Shown in pieces: positions 54,631-63,362 of a stretch of 64,000 nucleotides of DNA; within the stretch, counting starts at the first letter, position 1; each line of letters starts with the position of its first letter. Below the pieces are notes generated by a model. That model made no database searches. It was not told the DNA's origin and worked only from the letters and a program-made list of their open reading frames with translations. The stretch is taken from NCBI RefSeq assembly GCF_018336975.1, contig NZ_CP025572.1, positions 4,138,600 to 4,202,599 of the forward strand. The letters are read 5' to 3'. The position numbers were made by a program, and so were the translations under genes. Origin of the DNA: Marinomonas sp. CT5. GTDB lineage: Bacteria > Pseudomonadota > Gammaproteobacteria > Pseudomonadales > Marinomonadaceae.

Positions 54631-54659
54631 TGTAATGCCTATGCACTATAGGCATTACA
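54631..54659. terminator. Hairpin between converging mltA and ROK genes
   Basis: Perfect 12-bp stem, TGTAATGCCTAT (54631-54642) and ATAGGCATTACA (54648-54659), loop GCACT. It abuts the ROK stop codon. T-rich stretches on both sides are short, so it may act weakly in either direction. Confidence 0.6.
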
Positions 54660-55787
54660 TTATTTGCGAAAAAACATATTCCTCAACGGCTGTAGTGCTG
54701 CACCTAATACAGCTGAATCGTCTTCCAATTCACTGACTATCATCTTTGGCCAAACCGAAATATCTTGTGGCGATTTCACCCCTTGTTGTTCTAAAGCCGC
54801 CAATAACATACGTGCTAATGGCTTAGGGATTTGTCCTCCTAGAACGATAGCACTAGGATCAATAACACTTCGAAGAGCATTAATAGCGCGTAACAAATGG
54901 GGCGTAGTCAGTTGAATCCATTCAGCCAATACGGGCCAATTGGAATCAAATTCATCATTCAGTCTAGCAACTGATGGGACATGAACACCACGACTCGCAA
55001 GCATTTCTAACAAGATAGCCAAAGCAGGACGTTTTGGTATTTCGTCCGACGTGTAGATACGACCTATCTCTCCTGCGTTGCCAAAAGCCCCAAAGAAAGG
55101 TTCTCCATCAATAACGATACCTCCGCCAAAACCAAAATCAAATGACAAATAGCCAAACGTCTGATATTTCAAACCCGCGCCATGGAAAGCCTCTCCAATC
55201 GCACCAGTCGTTGCATTATTTAACAGAATCACAGGCATATTAAGTAAGTGGCTCAGCTCATGCTCTAGGTCAATCTCAGCCCAATCTAACAATGGGTCTG
55301 GGGGACGTATATGTCCTTTTTGTTTAACAAAATACCCAGTCATCGCAAAGCCCAAACCAATAATACGTCCTTCAATAAAAGGGTACTCTTGTTGCCATTT
55401 GACGACTAATGCGCTTAACCATATTTGTGTTTCCCGACGATTAACTGGCGCAAAAGGGATATTTTCTTGCACCAGTATTTCGCCATTAAAATTCACCAAG
55501 CACACCAACATAACATCGGTATTTAATGACACACCTAGGCTAAAAAAAGCATTAGGGGCTAGGTTCACCACTCGACTTGGTTGACCGCGTCCCTGGACGA
55601 CAGAATCTCCCAATTGCAAATATTCGAGCTCCAACAAACGATCAACAATTCGATGTACCGATTGCTGGGTCAAATTAGTTTGTCTTGTAATGGCCGAGCG
55701 AGCAAGGCCTTTTGAGCGCCTCACTATATCTAAAATCATGCGCTCATTAGCCGTTATTTTCGTAGATTCCATTGCATCATTAATCAT
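54660..55787 (-). CDS. ROK-family transcriptional regulator
   Basis: A 375-aa regulator with an N-terminal MarR-like winged HTH (about 10-70: LARSAITRQTNLTQQSVHRIVDRLLEL) and a C-terminal ROK sugar-kinase-like domain (about 80-360) with GFGGGIVIDGEPFFGAFGNAGEIG. The zinc-binding CxCGxxGC motif of NagC/Mlc is absent, as is a clear ATP site, so it senses its ligand differently. It is divergent from the ABC/glycerophosphodiesterase operon and probably represses it through the dyad in the gap. GGAA lies before the ATG. Confidence 0.88.
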   Translation of the reverse strand: MINDAMESTKITANERMILDIVRRSKGLARSAITRQTNLTQQSVHRIVDRLLELEYLQLGDSVVQGRGQPSRVVNLAPNAFFSLGVSLNTDVMLVCLVNFNGEILVQENIPFAPVNRRETQIWLSALVVKWQQEYPFIEGRIIGLGFAMTGYFVKQKGHIRPPDPLLDWAEIDLEHELSHLLNMPVILLNNATTGAIGEAFHGAGLKYQTFGYLSFDFGFGGGIVIDGEPFFGAFGNAGEIGRIYTSDEIPKRPALAILLEMLASRGVHVPSVARLNDEFDSNWPVLAEWIQLTTPHLLRAINALRSVIDPSAIVLGGQIPKPLARMLLAALEQQGVKSPQDISVWPKMIVSELEDDSAVLGAALQPLRNMFFRK

Positions 55788-55887
55788 TCAAATATTCCGG
55801 CCTTTCTCTATTTTTTCTCCGCGTTAATTTACCCACTCTCAGATAAAAAAACAAATATTAAACATAAAGTGTAATATTATTGTTATA

Positions 55888-55910
55888 TTAATACTCTATA
55901 AGTGTATTAA
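55888..55910. promoter_or_regulatory. Candidate ROK operator before the ABC operon
   Basis: TTAATAC (55888-55894) and GTATTAA (55904-55910) are a perfect inverted repeat with 9 bp between (23 bp in all), like the 23-bp AT-rich dyads bound by NagC/Mlc-type regulators. It lies 63 bp before the first ABC gene. Confidence 0.5.
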
Positions 55911-55973
55911 TGTTGTATTGGAAATTTAATCAATGCAGAACGAATACCCATAATTATAAAGAGAAAGAAAGTC

Positions 55974-57035
55974 ATGACTCGCGTACTTATTGACTCGATT
56001 AAAGTGAGATTTGGAGATTTTGAAGCATTACATAATGTATCTCTAAACATTGAAAGTGGTTCATTTGTCACCCTACTTGGACCATCTGGATGTGGTAAAA
56101 CAACGCTGTTAAAAACCATTGCAGGGTTTACCTCTCCTACCTCAGGTAGCATCGTTATTGGTGACAAAGAAGTTCACAACCTACCTCCAGAGAAAAGAGA
56201 CACGGCCATGTGTTTCCAATCTTATGCTTTGTTCCCACACCTGAGCATAGCAAATAATCTCTTATTTGGTCCTAAACAAAAAAACCTACCAAAAGACGAA
56301 CAAAAAGTGCTTCTTAATGAAGTGGCAGAGCAAGTATCTCTGACGTCACAACTGGATAAATTACCCACAGAATTATCAGGCGGACAACAACAGCGCGTCG
56401 CACTTGGAAGAGCGCTTGCTATTCAGCCTGGAGTCATTTTGTTTGATGAACCACTTTCAAATCTTGATGCAAAATTACGCGATTCTGTTCGCTTCGAAAT
56501 ACGCCAGTTACAGAAAAAACAAAATTTCACTGCCATTTATGTCACCCACGATCAAGCTGAAGCATTAGCCATGTCTGATTTAGTTGTTGTAATGAACCAA
56601 GGCGCAATACAGCAAATCGGCTCGCCCCAAGAAATCTATCATAATCCAGTCAATCGCTTTGTTGCGGACTTCATTGGTGCTGCCAATATATTAGCCGCCA
56701 CGGTTCTTGAACAAACAACAACTGGCTATCGAGTACAAACAGAACTTGGTGAGTTGCTCGTCGAAAGCAAAGGTAAACCTGTTGCTAAACAAACCTATGT
56801 ATTTTGGCGACCAGAAGACATGACTTTCGACACTCAAGACATCAACAACGTAGAGCTAAAGGTTATTGCCAAAACATTCCTTGGTAATTTGACTGAATTT
56901 TTACTTTCGCCTACCACAAGCCATCAGTTAAACATTCGTATTCAATGCCTTGGCTTTCAGCAGCTACAGGAAAAAGAGCAAGCTAGTTGCCATATACCAG
57001 CCAATAAGATTCGTTTTCTTGCTGAGGAATCTTAA
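55974..57035 (+). CDS. ABC transporter ATPase of the PotA/UgpC type
   Basis: Cytoplasmic ATPase of 353 aa. It has Walker A GPSGCGKTT (36-44), the signature LSGGQQQR (134-141), Walker B ILFDEP (155-160) and the H-loop in THDQAEALA. The C-terminal TOBE-like domain (about 240-353) ends with a typical NKIRFLAEE. It is first in an operon of ATPase, two permeases, binding protein and glycerophosphodiester phosphodiesterase. Family similarity is to spermidine/putrescine, iron and glycerol-3-phosphate importers, so the substrate is taken from context. The ATG follows AGAAAGAAAG with a modest Shine-Dalgarno. The next gene begins 2 bp downstream. Confidence 0.9.
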   Translation: MTRVLIDSIKVRFGDFEALHNVSLNIESGSFVTLLGPSGCGKTTLLKTIAGFTSPTSGSIVIGDKEVHNLPPEKRDTAMCFQSYALFPHLSIANNLLFGPKQKNLPKDEQKVLLNEVAEQVSLTSQLDKLPTELSGGQQQRVALGRALAIQPGVILFDEPLSNLDAKLRDSVRFEIRQLQKKQNFTAIYVTHDQAEALAMSDLVVVMNQGAIQQIGSPQEIYHNPVNRFVADFIGAANILAATVLEQTTTGYRVQTELGELLVESKGKPVAKQTYVFWRPEDMTFDTQDINNVELKVIAKTFLGNLTEFLLSPTTSHQLNIRIQCLGFQQLQEKEQASCHIPANKIRFLAEES

Positions 57036-57037
57036 TC

Positions 57038-57898
57038 ATGTCTAAAAATACTTTATTAGCTTATGCACTGCTTATACCCGGATTAGGGTTCGTATTAGTC
57101 TTTATTGTGGTCGTGATTTCGATGGCAATAGCCCAATCCGTTGGCTACTTCAATTTTGCTGGAGACAGTAAATTCACCTTGAAGTTTTGGCATGAGATTT
57201 TAGCTAACGATCAGTTGTGGCGATCTTTCTTTTATTCTTTAAAAATAGCAACGATCAGTGCCATTTTCTCCATCGCCTTCGCGTACCCTCTCGCGCTGTG
57301 GCTAAGGAAACCTTTTTCTGGCTCTCAATTTATTTCCAGCCTACTCAAAGCTCCTTTGCTAGTACATGGTCTTGTTGCGGCATTTTTATATGTCAATTTC
57401 ATCTCATTTAATGGTTTTCTGAATCTCATTTTTGTTCACCTTGGTTTTGTCAGTCGACCCATTCGTATGCAAAACGACACCTATGGGATAGGCGTTATCA
57501 TTTTGCAAGTTTGGAAACAAATGCCGTTTGCTCTCTTATTACTAAGCAATGCAGTGCAATCTATTGGTGACGATATTATTAATGCTGCGCGAGATCTCGG
57601 TGCAGGCAGCTGGAATCGATTTATAAAAATCATCCTACCACTCACTCTAAGGGCATTACAGGCTGCCTTAATTATCATCTTCATTGGCGCAGTTGGGGAC
57701 TATTCATTTCAAGCTGTCGCAGGACCCACCAGCGTTAATTCGCTCACTCAGTTTATGCTTCGTATGAAAAATTCCTCAGTAGATGGCTGGCACCTTTCCG
57801 CCACTGTCGCCCTATTACTCATGTTAACCGCTCTTGTTGGATCGCTGTTACTCGCTTTTATTACCGAACGCATTGTTAAGTGGGGAGCAAAACGATGA
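57038..57898 (+). CDS. ABC transporter permease (PotB-like)
   Basis: Inner-membrane permease of 286 aa with six predicted membrane segments. The EAA loop is INAARDLGAGSWNRFIKIILPLTL (about 184-207), which docks the ATPase. The N terminus has LLAYALLIPGLGFVLVFIVVVISMAI. The start lies 2 bp after the ATPase stop and the stop overlaps the next start by 4 bp (ATGA), so both are translationally coupled. Works with the following permease as a heterodimeric channel. Substrate as for the operon. Confidence 0.9.
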   Translation: MSKNTLLAYALLIPGLGFVLVFIVVVISMAIAQSVGYFNFAGDSKFTLKFWHEILANDQLWRSFFYSLKIATISAIFSIAFAYPLALWLRKPFSGSQFISSLLKAPLLVHGLVAAFLYVNFISFNGFLNLIFVHLGFVSRPIRMQNDTYGIGVIILQVWKQMPFALLLLSNAVQSIGDDIINAARDLGAGSWNRFIKIILPLTLRALQAALIIIFIGAVGDYSFQAVAGPTSVNSLTQFMLRMKNSSVDGWHLSATVALLLMLTALVGSLLLAFITERIVKWGAKR

Positions 57899-58719
57899 AC
57901 ACGTCTCGAACAAATCAGCTTTTAGTATTATTTATTGTTGGCCTATCCTTGCTGTTATTGGTCATTCCATTTTCTCTCGCCATCCTGTGGTCCTTAGTGG
58001 ACCCGAGCCATGCTTGGTCGTACCCAGACATATTGCCACCCGTTTTATCCTTTAGACGATGGATAGAAGTGTGGACAACCACATCGCTACCGATCGCGTT
58101 AATGAATAGTTATACGCTGGCGCCAACCGTTGCTCTATGCACTATTTTACTCGCGTTACCGACAGCTTTTGCATTTGGACGTCTGGAGTTTCCCGGTAAG
58201 GCCGTCGCACAATCACTTACCTTGTTGCCGCTGATGATTCCGAGTTTTGTGGTTGCGCTGTTTTTTTCATCACTGCTAACCGAGCTCGGTATTTACTCAC
58301 GCTTTTTAGGCATATTAATAGGTCACACTATTCTTTTTATACCGTACGCCATTCGTATTCTGTCGGTTTCATTTTCGCTTATTAGACAAGATATTGTGGA
58401 TGCTACAAGAGATCTAGGAGGCAACAGTTTGACCGTTTTTCGTACGGCCTATTTGCCGACGTTAAGATCTGGCTTATTCGCTAGCTTCATCATGGTTTTT
58501 ATCATGAGTATTGAAGAGTTTGCCTTAGCCTTTGTCATCGGGTCACCAGATTTCACCACGGTACCAACGATTCTCTATTCTTACCTCGGCTATAACTTCA
58601 TTCGTCCGAATGCGGCCGTGGTATCTCTCATTCTTGTTGTGCCCAATGTCTTTTTGATGTTGCTCATAGAGCGTTTTCTCAAAGGCCAAAACACAGCATC
58701 AATAACGGGCAAAGGGTAA
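57895..58719 (+). CDS. ABC transporter permease (PotC-like)
   Basis: Second permease of the importer, 274 aa with six membrane segments. The EAA loop is VDATRDLGGNSLTVFRTAYLPTL (about 164-186). A GTG five codons upstream is in frame, but GGGGAG lies 7 nt before the chosen ATG, which overlaps the previous stop. The C-terminal end is short and basic. There is a 55-bp gap to the binding-protein gene. Confidence 0.9.
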   Translation: MNTSRTNQLLVLFIVGLSLLLLVIPFSLAILWSLVDPSHAWSYPDILPPVLSFRRWIEVWTTTSLPIALMNSYTLAPTVALCTILLALPTAFAFGRLEFPGKAVAQSLTLLPLMIPSFVVALFFSSLLTELGIYSRFLGILIGHTILFIPYAIRILSVSFSLIRQDIVDATRDLGGNSLTVFRTAYLPTLRSGLFASFIMVFIMSIEEFALAFVIGSPDFTTVPTILYSYLGYNFIRPNAAVVSLILVVPNVFLMLLIERFLKGQNTASITGKG

Positions 58720-58774
58720 TTCACCCTTAACTGTAACCCTTAAATAACTTCGTGAATGTAAAAGGAAATAATGT

Positions 58775-59884
58775 ATGAAAGCGTTACTGTTATCTCTCAC
58801 ATTAGCTTCAGTCAGCATCATTCCAGCGGCAAATGCAGCTGACTTATCATCTATGTCATGGGAGCAAGTGGTTTCTCAGGCAAAAAGTGAAGGCAAAGTT
58901 GTTTGGTACAACTGGTTTTTACAGAATGATTTTCGTCAACAGGTAAAAAGTTTCGAAAAGACCTATGGTATTGAAGTTGTTATTCCTGAAGGCAGCCATG
59001 ATGCTAATTTGCAAAAATTCTTAGCCAATTCTAATCGTAAAAATGGCGATATTGATGTGCTCTCTCTTGGTGGTGGAGACATCACTAAAGTTAACGCTAA
59101 AAAGACCTTGATAGGGCCGTTATCCTCCTTATTACCCAATGCAAATAAGCTCAAATATAAAATAGAAGGTGCGGACTCTAAAGGTTACGGCGTTGCTTAT
59201 TGGGGGAATCAGACCGGGATTGCTTACAACCCGGCATTCATTAGTAAAGAACAATTACCCCAATCTATTGCCGACTTTGATGCTTACCTATCGAAAAACC
59301 CAGAGATGCTAGGTTTTAACACCGTTAACGGTGGCTCAGGACCAGCCTTAATAGAATCAATCACCAAAAACATTGTCACTGATATTCATTATCAAACAGA
59401 TAAACCAACCAAAACAACAATGACCAAATTACAGCCTGCCTGGGATTGGTTTAATGATAACAGAGATAAGTACATTATTACGGCGTCAAATTCAGACAGC
59501 ATAACGCGCTTAAACAGTGGTGAGTTTGCCATGGTCGCTACTTGGGAGGATTTTTTAGCTGGCTTACAAAACAAAGGTGAAATTTCAAAAAACATCAAAT
59601 TTTATATTCCTAAAATAGGCATGCCAGGTGGCGGAAATATCGTCGTCATTCCTAAAAATACTCAACATCCTGCCGCCTCTCTATTATTTGTCAGTTGGCT
59701 CACCAGCGCAGCAACTCAAACAGCATTTAATCAAAGGTTTGGCTCTGCACCACAAAACCCAGATGCCGATGACAGCAATGCTTTGATATCAATAGAAGAA
59801 CGGAAAAATAGTACCGACTGGGCCAACCAGACTCTGAAAGACGCCATCACAAATACTTTCATAAAAGAGGTTACGCTTCACTAA
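58775..59884 (+). CDS. Periplasmic substrate-binding protein of the importer
   Basis: Extracellular solute-binding protein of 369 aa with a Sec signal peptide: MKALLLSLTLASVSIIPAANA, cleavage likely after ANA. The mature protein has the two-lobe pattern of the PotD/Fe-binding class (WEQVVSQAKSEGKVVWYNW, GSHDANLQKFLANS, GVAYWGNQTGIAYNP, ALIESI). It is not a clear UgpB, and the ligand contacts cannot be read. Downstream it is followed by a hairpin and then by a glycerophosphodiester phosphodiesterase, so a glycerophosphodiester such as glycerophosphocholine is the best candidate ligand (inference). Confidence 0.88.
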   Translation: MKALLLSLTLASVSIIPAANAADLSSMSWEQVVSQAKSEGKVVWYNWFLQNDFRQQVKSFEKTYGIEVVIPEGSHDANLQKFLANSNRKNGDIDVLSLGGGDITKVNAKKTLIGPLSSLLPNANKLKYKIEGADSKGYGVAYWGNQTGIAYNPAFISKEQLPQSIADFDAYLSKNPEMLGFNTVNGGSGPALIESITKNIVTDIHYQTDKPTKTTMTKLQPAWDWFNDNRDKYIITASNSDSITRLNSGEFAMVATWEDFLAGLQNKGEISKNIKFYIPKIGMPGGGNIVVIPKNTQHPAASLLFVSWLTSAATQTAFNQRFGSAPQNPDADDSNALISIEERKNSTDWANQTLKDAITNTFIKEVTLH

Positions 59885-59901
59885 GCTGTCTCGCAAAAAC
59901 A

Positions 59902-59927
59902 AAGGCCGTACAACCATGAACGGCCTT
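59902..59927 (+). repeat. Hairpin between binding-protein and phosphodiesterase genes
   Basis: AAGGCCGT (59902-59909) and ACGGCCTT (59920-59927) form a perfect 8-bp stem over a 10-nt loop, with AATTAATT after. The weak tail suggests partial termination or 3' protection, a common way to make more binding protein than the genes downstream. Confidence 0.55.
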
Positions 59928-59962
59928 AATTAATACATCAAAACTCGTATATAGGTAAAAGA

Positions 59963-60793
59963 ATGTCACAAAATAGTGCAACGTTAGATTTTTCCCTGAA
60001 GAATCCCAAAGTCATAGTTATTTCACACCGAGGGGTTTGGCAAAAAGCGCCTGAGAACTCTCTTTTAGCAGTCGATCATGCTATACAAGCAGGCGCTGAT
60101 ATCGTTGAAATTGATACACAAAAATGCTCAACAGGCGAATTCGTCGTCATCCATGATGAAACGTTAGATCGAACAACCAATGGCACAGGACTTGTTTGCG
60201 AAACGTCATTAGAGCAGATAAAAGCCTTGCGACTTCGACACAGTGATGGTGGAAAAGAAAATGCCGTTAGTGACTACTCTTTACCCTTACTGTCCGAACT
60301 GTTGGAGCATGCAAAAGGTAAGATCATGATCAATATTGATACAAAAAAACCAGAGGAGTTAGCTGAACTTATTAAAGAAGTAGAACAACTAAACATGCAA
60401 GACATCGCCATTGTAAAGTCTGATTTCAACACGACTACCGAGACATGGAACTCACTCAATACCAGTATCAAGCATATGCCAATGCTAACGCCTAAAAAAG
60501 GGCAACTGATTACAAACCTAAAAGCGTTAGAAACAGCTAAACCTTTTATGATAGAGCTCATACCACAGAATATTGAAGAGTTATGGGAAGCTAAACAGCA
60601 ATTAGAAAAGATGGATTGCCGTATCTGGATAAATACTTTGGATCTTGTTCCTCCTTTCGACTTCTCCGACTCTAAAGCTGTCGTTAACCCTGAAAGTATT
60701 TGGGGAACCCTGATCAATGCAGGAGTTGGTGCGATTCAAACCGACTACCCTAAACAACTCGCTATTTGGCTCGAATCAAAGTCCGTTAAGTAG
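59963..60793 (+). CDS. Glycerophosphodiester phosphodiesterase (cytoplasmic)
   Basis: GDPD-family enzyme of 276 aa that splits glycerophosphodiesters to sn-glycerol 3-phosphate and an alcohol. The TIM-barrel site is complete: HR (22-23), EN (31-32), EID (49-51) and H64 with DETLDRTTNG (65-74), so both general-acid/base histidines and the acidic metal ligands are present. No signal peptide, so it acts on imported substrate, like UgpQ. It is last in the ABC operon. The ending GAIQTDYPKQLAIWL is typical. The following terminator closes the operon. Confidence 0.93.
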   Translation: MSQNSATLDFSLKNPKVIVISHRGVWQKAPENSLLAVDHAIQAGADIVEIDTQKCSTGEFVVIHDETLDRTTNGTGLVCETSLEQIKALRLRHSDGGKENAVSDYSLPLLSELLEHAKGKIMINIDTKKPEELAELIKEVEQLNMQDIAIVKSDFNTTTETWNSLNTSIKHMPMLTPKKGQLITNLKALETAKPFMIELIPQNIEELWEAKQQLEKMDCRIWINTLDLVPPFDFSDSKAVVNPESIWGTLINAGVGAIQTDYPKQLAIWLESKSVK

Positions 60794-60843
60794 CAAAATA
60801 GGTTTATCAAATCTATTAGATATGGTTCTTAAAATCGCTAATG

Positions 60844-60889
60844 AAAACGCCGCTCTTTAACTTTAGTATTTAAAATAACGGCGTTTTTT
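60844..60889 (+). terminator. Terminator of the ABC/phosphodiesterase operon
   Basis: AAAACGCCG (60844-60852) pairs with CGGCGTTTT (60879-60887) over a 26-nt AT-rich loop, with T run to 60889. It also lies at the end of the converging TonB operon, whose minus-strand tail is TTTTCAT. Confidence 0.7.
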
Positions 60890-60916
60890 GTTCTTCATAA
60901 CCTCAACTGTACTATT

Positions 60917-61813
60917 TTATCTAAAATCACTTAACTTAAAGGACACGGGCAAGTTAATCCGCAATTCCTTTTCTGTAATGCCCTTTGAAAATGCTGGCAA
61001 AGGCGTCGAGCGCTTTATCATGTCCAGTACGGCATTATCCAAACGTTTATAGCCTGAACTTTTTTTGATCTTTACATCTGATACAGAGCCATCTGCATGA
61101 ACAACGAAAGACAAAGAGACAACACCTTCTTCGTTGCGACGACGAGATGCCCTTGGGTAACGTTTATTTTGAGCTAAAACCGATGTTAGCTTTGTGAAAT
61201 AGTTTACCTTTGCTCCTGGGTTACCTCCACTGGTTACCGCTGCGGCACTTCCTGTTGTCGCTTTTTGCTGTGCAACAGGAGGCGGTGCAACCTTTTTTGG
61301 AGTCGCTTTCACGACTGGAGTCTCTTTTTTAGGTTTGGGCTTAGGCTCAGGTTTGGGCTTAGGCTCAGGTTTGGGTTTAGGCTTAGGCTCTGGTTTGGGT
61401 TTGGGCTCTGGTTTTTTTACTGCAATTGGTGAAGCTTGCTTAACCTCAACTGGCTCTGGTTCTTTAATGGTTTCCGGTTGAACTTCAGGCTCGACAACAG
61501 GTTCTGGTTCTGGTTCTGCTTCTGGTTGTACAACAGGTTCAGGTTCAACTTCCGGTTTAATGTCTTCCTCTTGAACCTCTTCTTCAGGGGGTTCTGTCTC
61601 TATAGACTCTTCTACCTCTTTCACTTCTTCCTGAACAACCGAGCTTTCAGTAGAAGCCCCAAGGTCCCCAACCATACCTAAATCAAATTCAATACCTTGC
61701 GCCCCCGCAGACTGACTACCAGCCGACGGAGCATAAAATACCGCATAAAAAGCAGCGGCATGAACAGAAATCGCCAAGCCACCAGCAATAATCCAATGAC
61801 GCTTAGAAATCAT
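60917..61813 (-). CDS. tonB: TonB-family energy transducer
   Basis: A 298-aa TonB: N-terminal anchor (about 7-27, WIIAGGLAISVHAAAFYAVF), a long periplasmic spacer, and the C-terminal TonB domain (about 205-298, YPRASRRRNEEGVVSLSFVVHADGSVSDV, with the conserved YP and SSG). The spacer starts with a Glu/Pro-rich stretch (about 55-125) and continues with some 16 repeats of PK/PE (KPEPKPKPEPKPK type, about 133-165), so charge switches from acidic to basic along it. The domain links ExbBD energy to outer-membrane receptors. The ATG overlaps the exbD stop. Its receptors are not in the window. Confidence 0.93.
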   Translation of the reverse strand: MISKRHWIIAGGLAISVHAAAFYAVFYAPSAGSQSAGAQGIEFDLGMVGDLGASTESSVVQEEVKEVEESIETEPPEEEVQEEDIKPEVEPEPVVQPEAEPEPEPVVEPEVQPETIKEPEPVEVKQASPIAVKKPEPKPKPEPKPKPKPEPKPKPEPKPKPKKETPVVKATPKKVAPPPVAQQKATTGSAAAVTSGGNPGAKVNYFTKLTSVLAQNKRYPRASRRRNEEGVVSLSFVVHADGSVSDVKIKKSSGYKRLDNAVLDMIKRSTPLPAFSKGITEKELRINLPVSFKLSDFR

Positions 61814-62241
61814 TTATTTCCCCGCTCAAGTTGTGTCGCCAAACTCACTTTTGTAAGCCCAGCCAGACGCACCTGATTAAATATTGGACGTAGCTTTTCT
61901 AGAGAAATGGCGCCATCAGCTTTGATTTGTACCCAAAAAGTGTCTTTGTTTGATGTAGAAACAAATTGTTGCTCTAAGTAAGCTTGCACATCATCGATAG
62001 CAAATAATTTATCATCAACATAAAGGCTATTATCCGTCCCGACCACAATTTCAATATTAGGGTCTGTGGCTGCTCGGTTATCATTAATCGACTGTGGTGG
62101 CATAACAGGAATAGGGTCGGCCTTTTTAATTTGCCCCGCTACCATGAAAAAGACCAACATCAAAAACACCACGTTAATCAGTGGTACCATATTGTCATCG
62201 TTACTGGCGTTTCTCGCGGCGTATTTTTCCCCTATCTTCAT
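61810..62241 (-). CDS. exbD2: ExbD-like protein with Asn at the key membrane site
   Basis: Biopolymer-transport protein of the ExbD/TolR family, 143 aa: short cytoplasmic N terminus, one membrane helix (about 20-38, VPLINVVFLMLVFFMVAG) and a periplasmic domain. Where ExbD has the aspartate required for proton flow (PFIDV in E. coli), this copy has N23 (PLINVV), so it alone probably cannot carry protons. It overlaps both the preceding exbD and the tonB that follows by 4 bp. It is the third of four genes and likely a structural partner to the first ExbD. Confidence 0.9.
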   Translation of the reverse strand: MKIGEKYAARNASNDDNMVPLINVVFLMLVFFMVAGQIKKADPIPVMPPQSINDNRAATDPNIEIVVGTDNSLYVDDKLFAIDDVQAYLEQQFVSTSNKDTFWVQIKADGAISLEKLRPIFNQVRLAGLTKVSLATQLERGNK

Positions 62242-62660
62242 TCGGCCTCCGGCATGGCAAAGGCATTCGCAATAGATACTGTGTTTGCGCCATTCAGCTT
62301 TAGTCGGTCCGCAAGATCCATTAAGCTCTGCAAAGACACACCATCTTCCGCTTTGATAATAAAAACACCCTCATTATGTTCAGAAACAAGGCTTTGAAAA
62401 GCCGCTTGATCGTTGAAATTGATCGCCTGATCATCGATCCAAACCTGATTGTCATTTTGCTTTAAGGTCAGAATAAGATTGTCTTTTTCTTGCGGCAAAC
62501 TTTGCTCTTCCGATGAGACAGATAAAGGTGTATCGACTATGCGCCAAGGCACAAAACTAGAGGTCAACATAAAGAACAACAGCAAGATAAACACCACATC
62601 AATCAGTGGCGTTAGACTGATGGCATTCTTCCGTTTAGGTTGAGACAAATTAAGCGGCAT
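62238..62660 (-). CDS. exbD1: Biopolymer transport protein ExbD
   Basis: ExbD of 140 aa with cytoplasmic N terminus, a single membrane helix (about 17-35) and a periplasmic domain. The proton-carrying D21 lies in PLIDVV, as in functional ExbD. With ExbB it uses the proton gradient to energise TonB. It starts inside exbB, 11 bp before that gene's stop, and ends in a 4-bp overlap with the second exbD. Confidence 0.93.
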   Translation of the reverse strand: MPLNLSQPKRKNAISLTPLIDVVFILLLFFMLTSSFVPWRIVDTPLSVSSEEQSLPQEKDNLILTLKQNDNQVWIDDQAINFNDQAAFQSLVSEHNEGVFIIKAEDGVSLQSLMDLADRLKLNGANTVSIANAFAMPEAE

Positions 62661-63330
62661 GCAACAACTCTTCGTCCGCTTTTTTGGCTAGTTGCTTGGC
62701 CTGTTTGCTGGTAAACACCTGTGTCACAGCATCATTCATGTTATGAGCAATACGTTCCACTTTGCGTTCTAACCAACTTTGTAATGTGACAACAGGAATC
62801 GCTACCGCCAAACCGACTGCCGTGGTTAGCAAGGCCTGCCAAATACCACCGGACAAGACAGAAGGATCCACTTGGCTACCTGCGCCTTCCATTTGCTGAA
62901 ACGCGGTGATCATACCCAATACTGTACCGAGCAAACCTAGTAGAGGGCTCAAGGTAGCAATGATTTCCAATGGTCGAAGGTAAGAACGAAGTTGGTTTAG
63001 TTGATTCATGGCGCGTCGCTCAGCCTCTTCACGAATCAGATCAACTTGTGTATTCCCAGCCAACAAAGCGCGCATGGTGTAAGCCACTAATGCATCGATA
63101 GGACGCTTTTCATTAAGTTGCTCCAACGCGTTTTCCGCATCGTTTTCATTACGCCATTGTTCCAAAGCCAAATTACTGGTTTTTAGGCTTTCTGCACGAA
63201 GCGAGGAAAGCTGCCACAGTTTTAACAGAACAATGGTCAAGGCGACGACAGAAAATACCATCAGAATCCAAACCACAGGGCCACCAACCTGCAAGAAGTC
63301 GACTATTTTCTGCTGAACTGAATCTTCCAC
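62650..63330 (-). CDS. exbB: Biopolymer transport protein ExbB
   Basis: ExbB of 226 aa with three membrane segments: VVWILMVFSVVALTIVLLKLW (about 18-38), LSPLLGLLGTVLGMITAFQQM (about 120-145) and GIWQALLTTAVGLAVAIPVVTL (about 160-185). The last two form the channel face; the GLLGTV and TTAVGLAVAIP patterns are the family signature. GTG was chosen because GGAG stands 6 nt before it; a TTG four codons earlier has no spacing for one. It is the first gene of exbB-exbD-exbD-tonB. A promoter with a Fur-like box lies upstream, so iron control is likely. Confidence 0.93.
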   Translation of the reverse strand: MEDSVQQKIVDFLQVGGPVVWILMVFSVVALTIVLLKLWQLSSLRAESLKTSNLALEQWRNENDAENALEQLNEKRPIDALVAYTMRALLAGNTQVDLIREEAERRAMNQLNQLRSYLRPLEIIATLSPLLGLLGTVLGMITAFQQMEGAGSQVDPSVLSGGIWQALLTTAVGLAVAIPVVTLQSWLERKVERIAHNMNDAVTQVFTSKQAKQLAKKADEELLHAA

Positions 63331-63362
63331 GACACTCTCCAATGATTAAAAACAACTTACAA

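Noticed and set aside
59885..59962. Full terminator between the binding protein and the phosphodiesterase genes
   Set aside because: The hairpin has no T run, so it was kept as a partial or stabilising element and the genes as one operon.
61340..61420. DNA tandem repeat in the tonB gene
   Set aside because: It is the coding sequence of the PK/PE spacer, expected in TonB proteins, not an independent repeat element.
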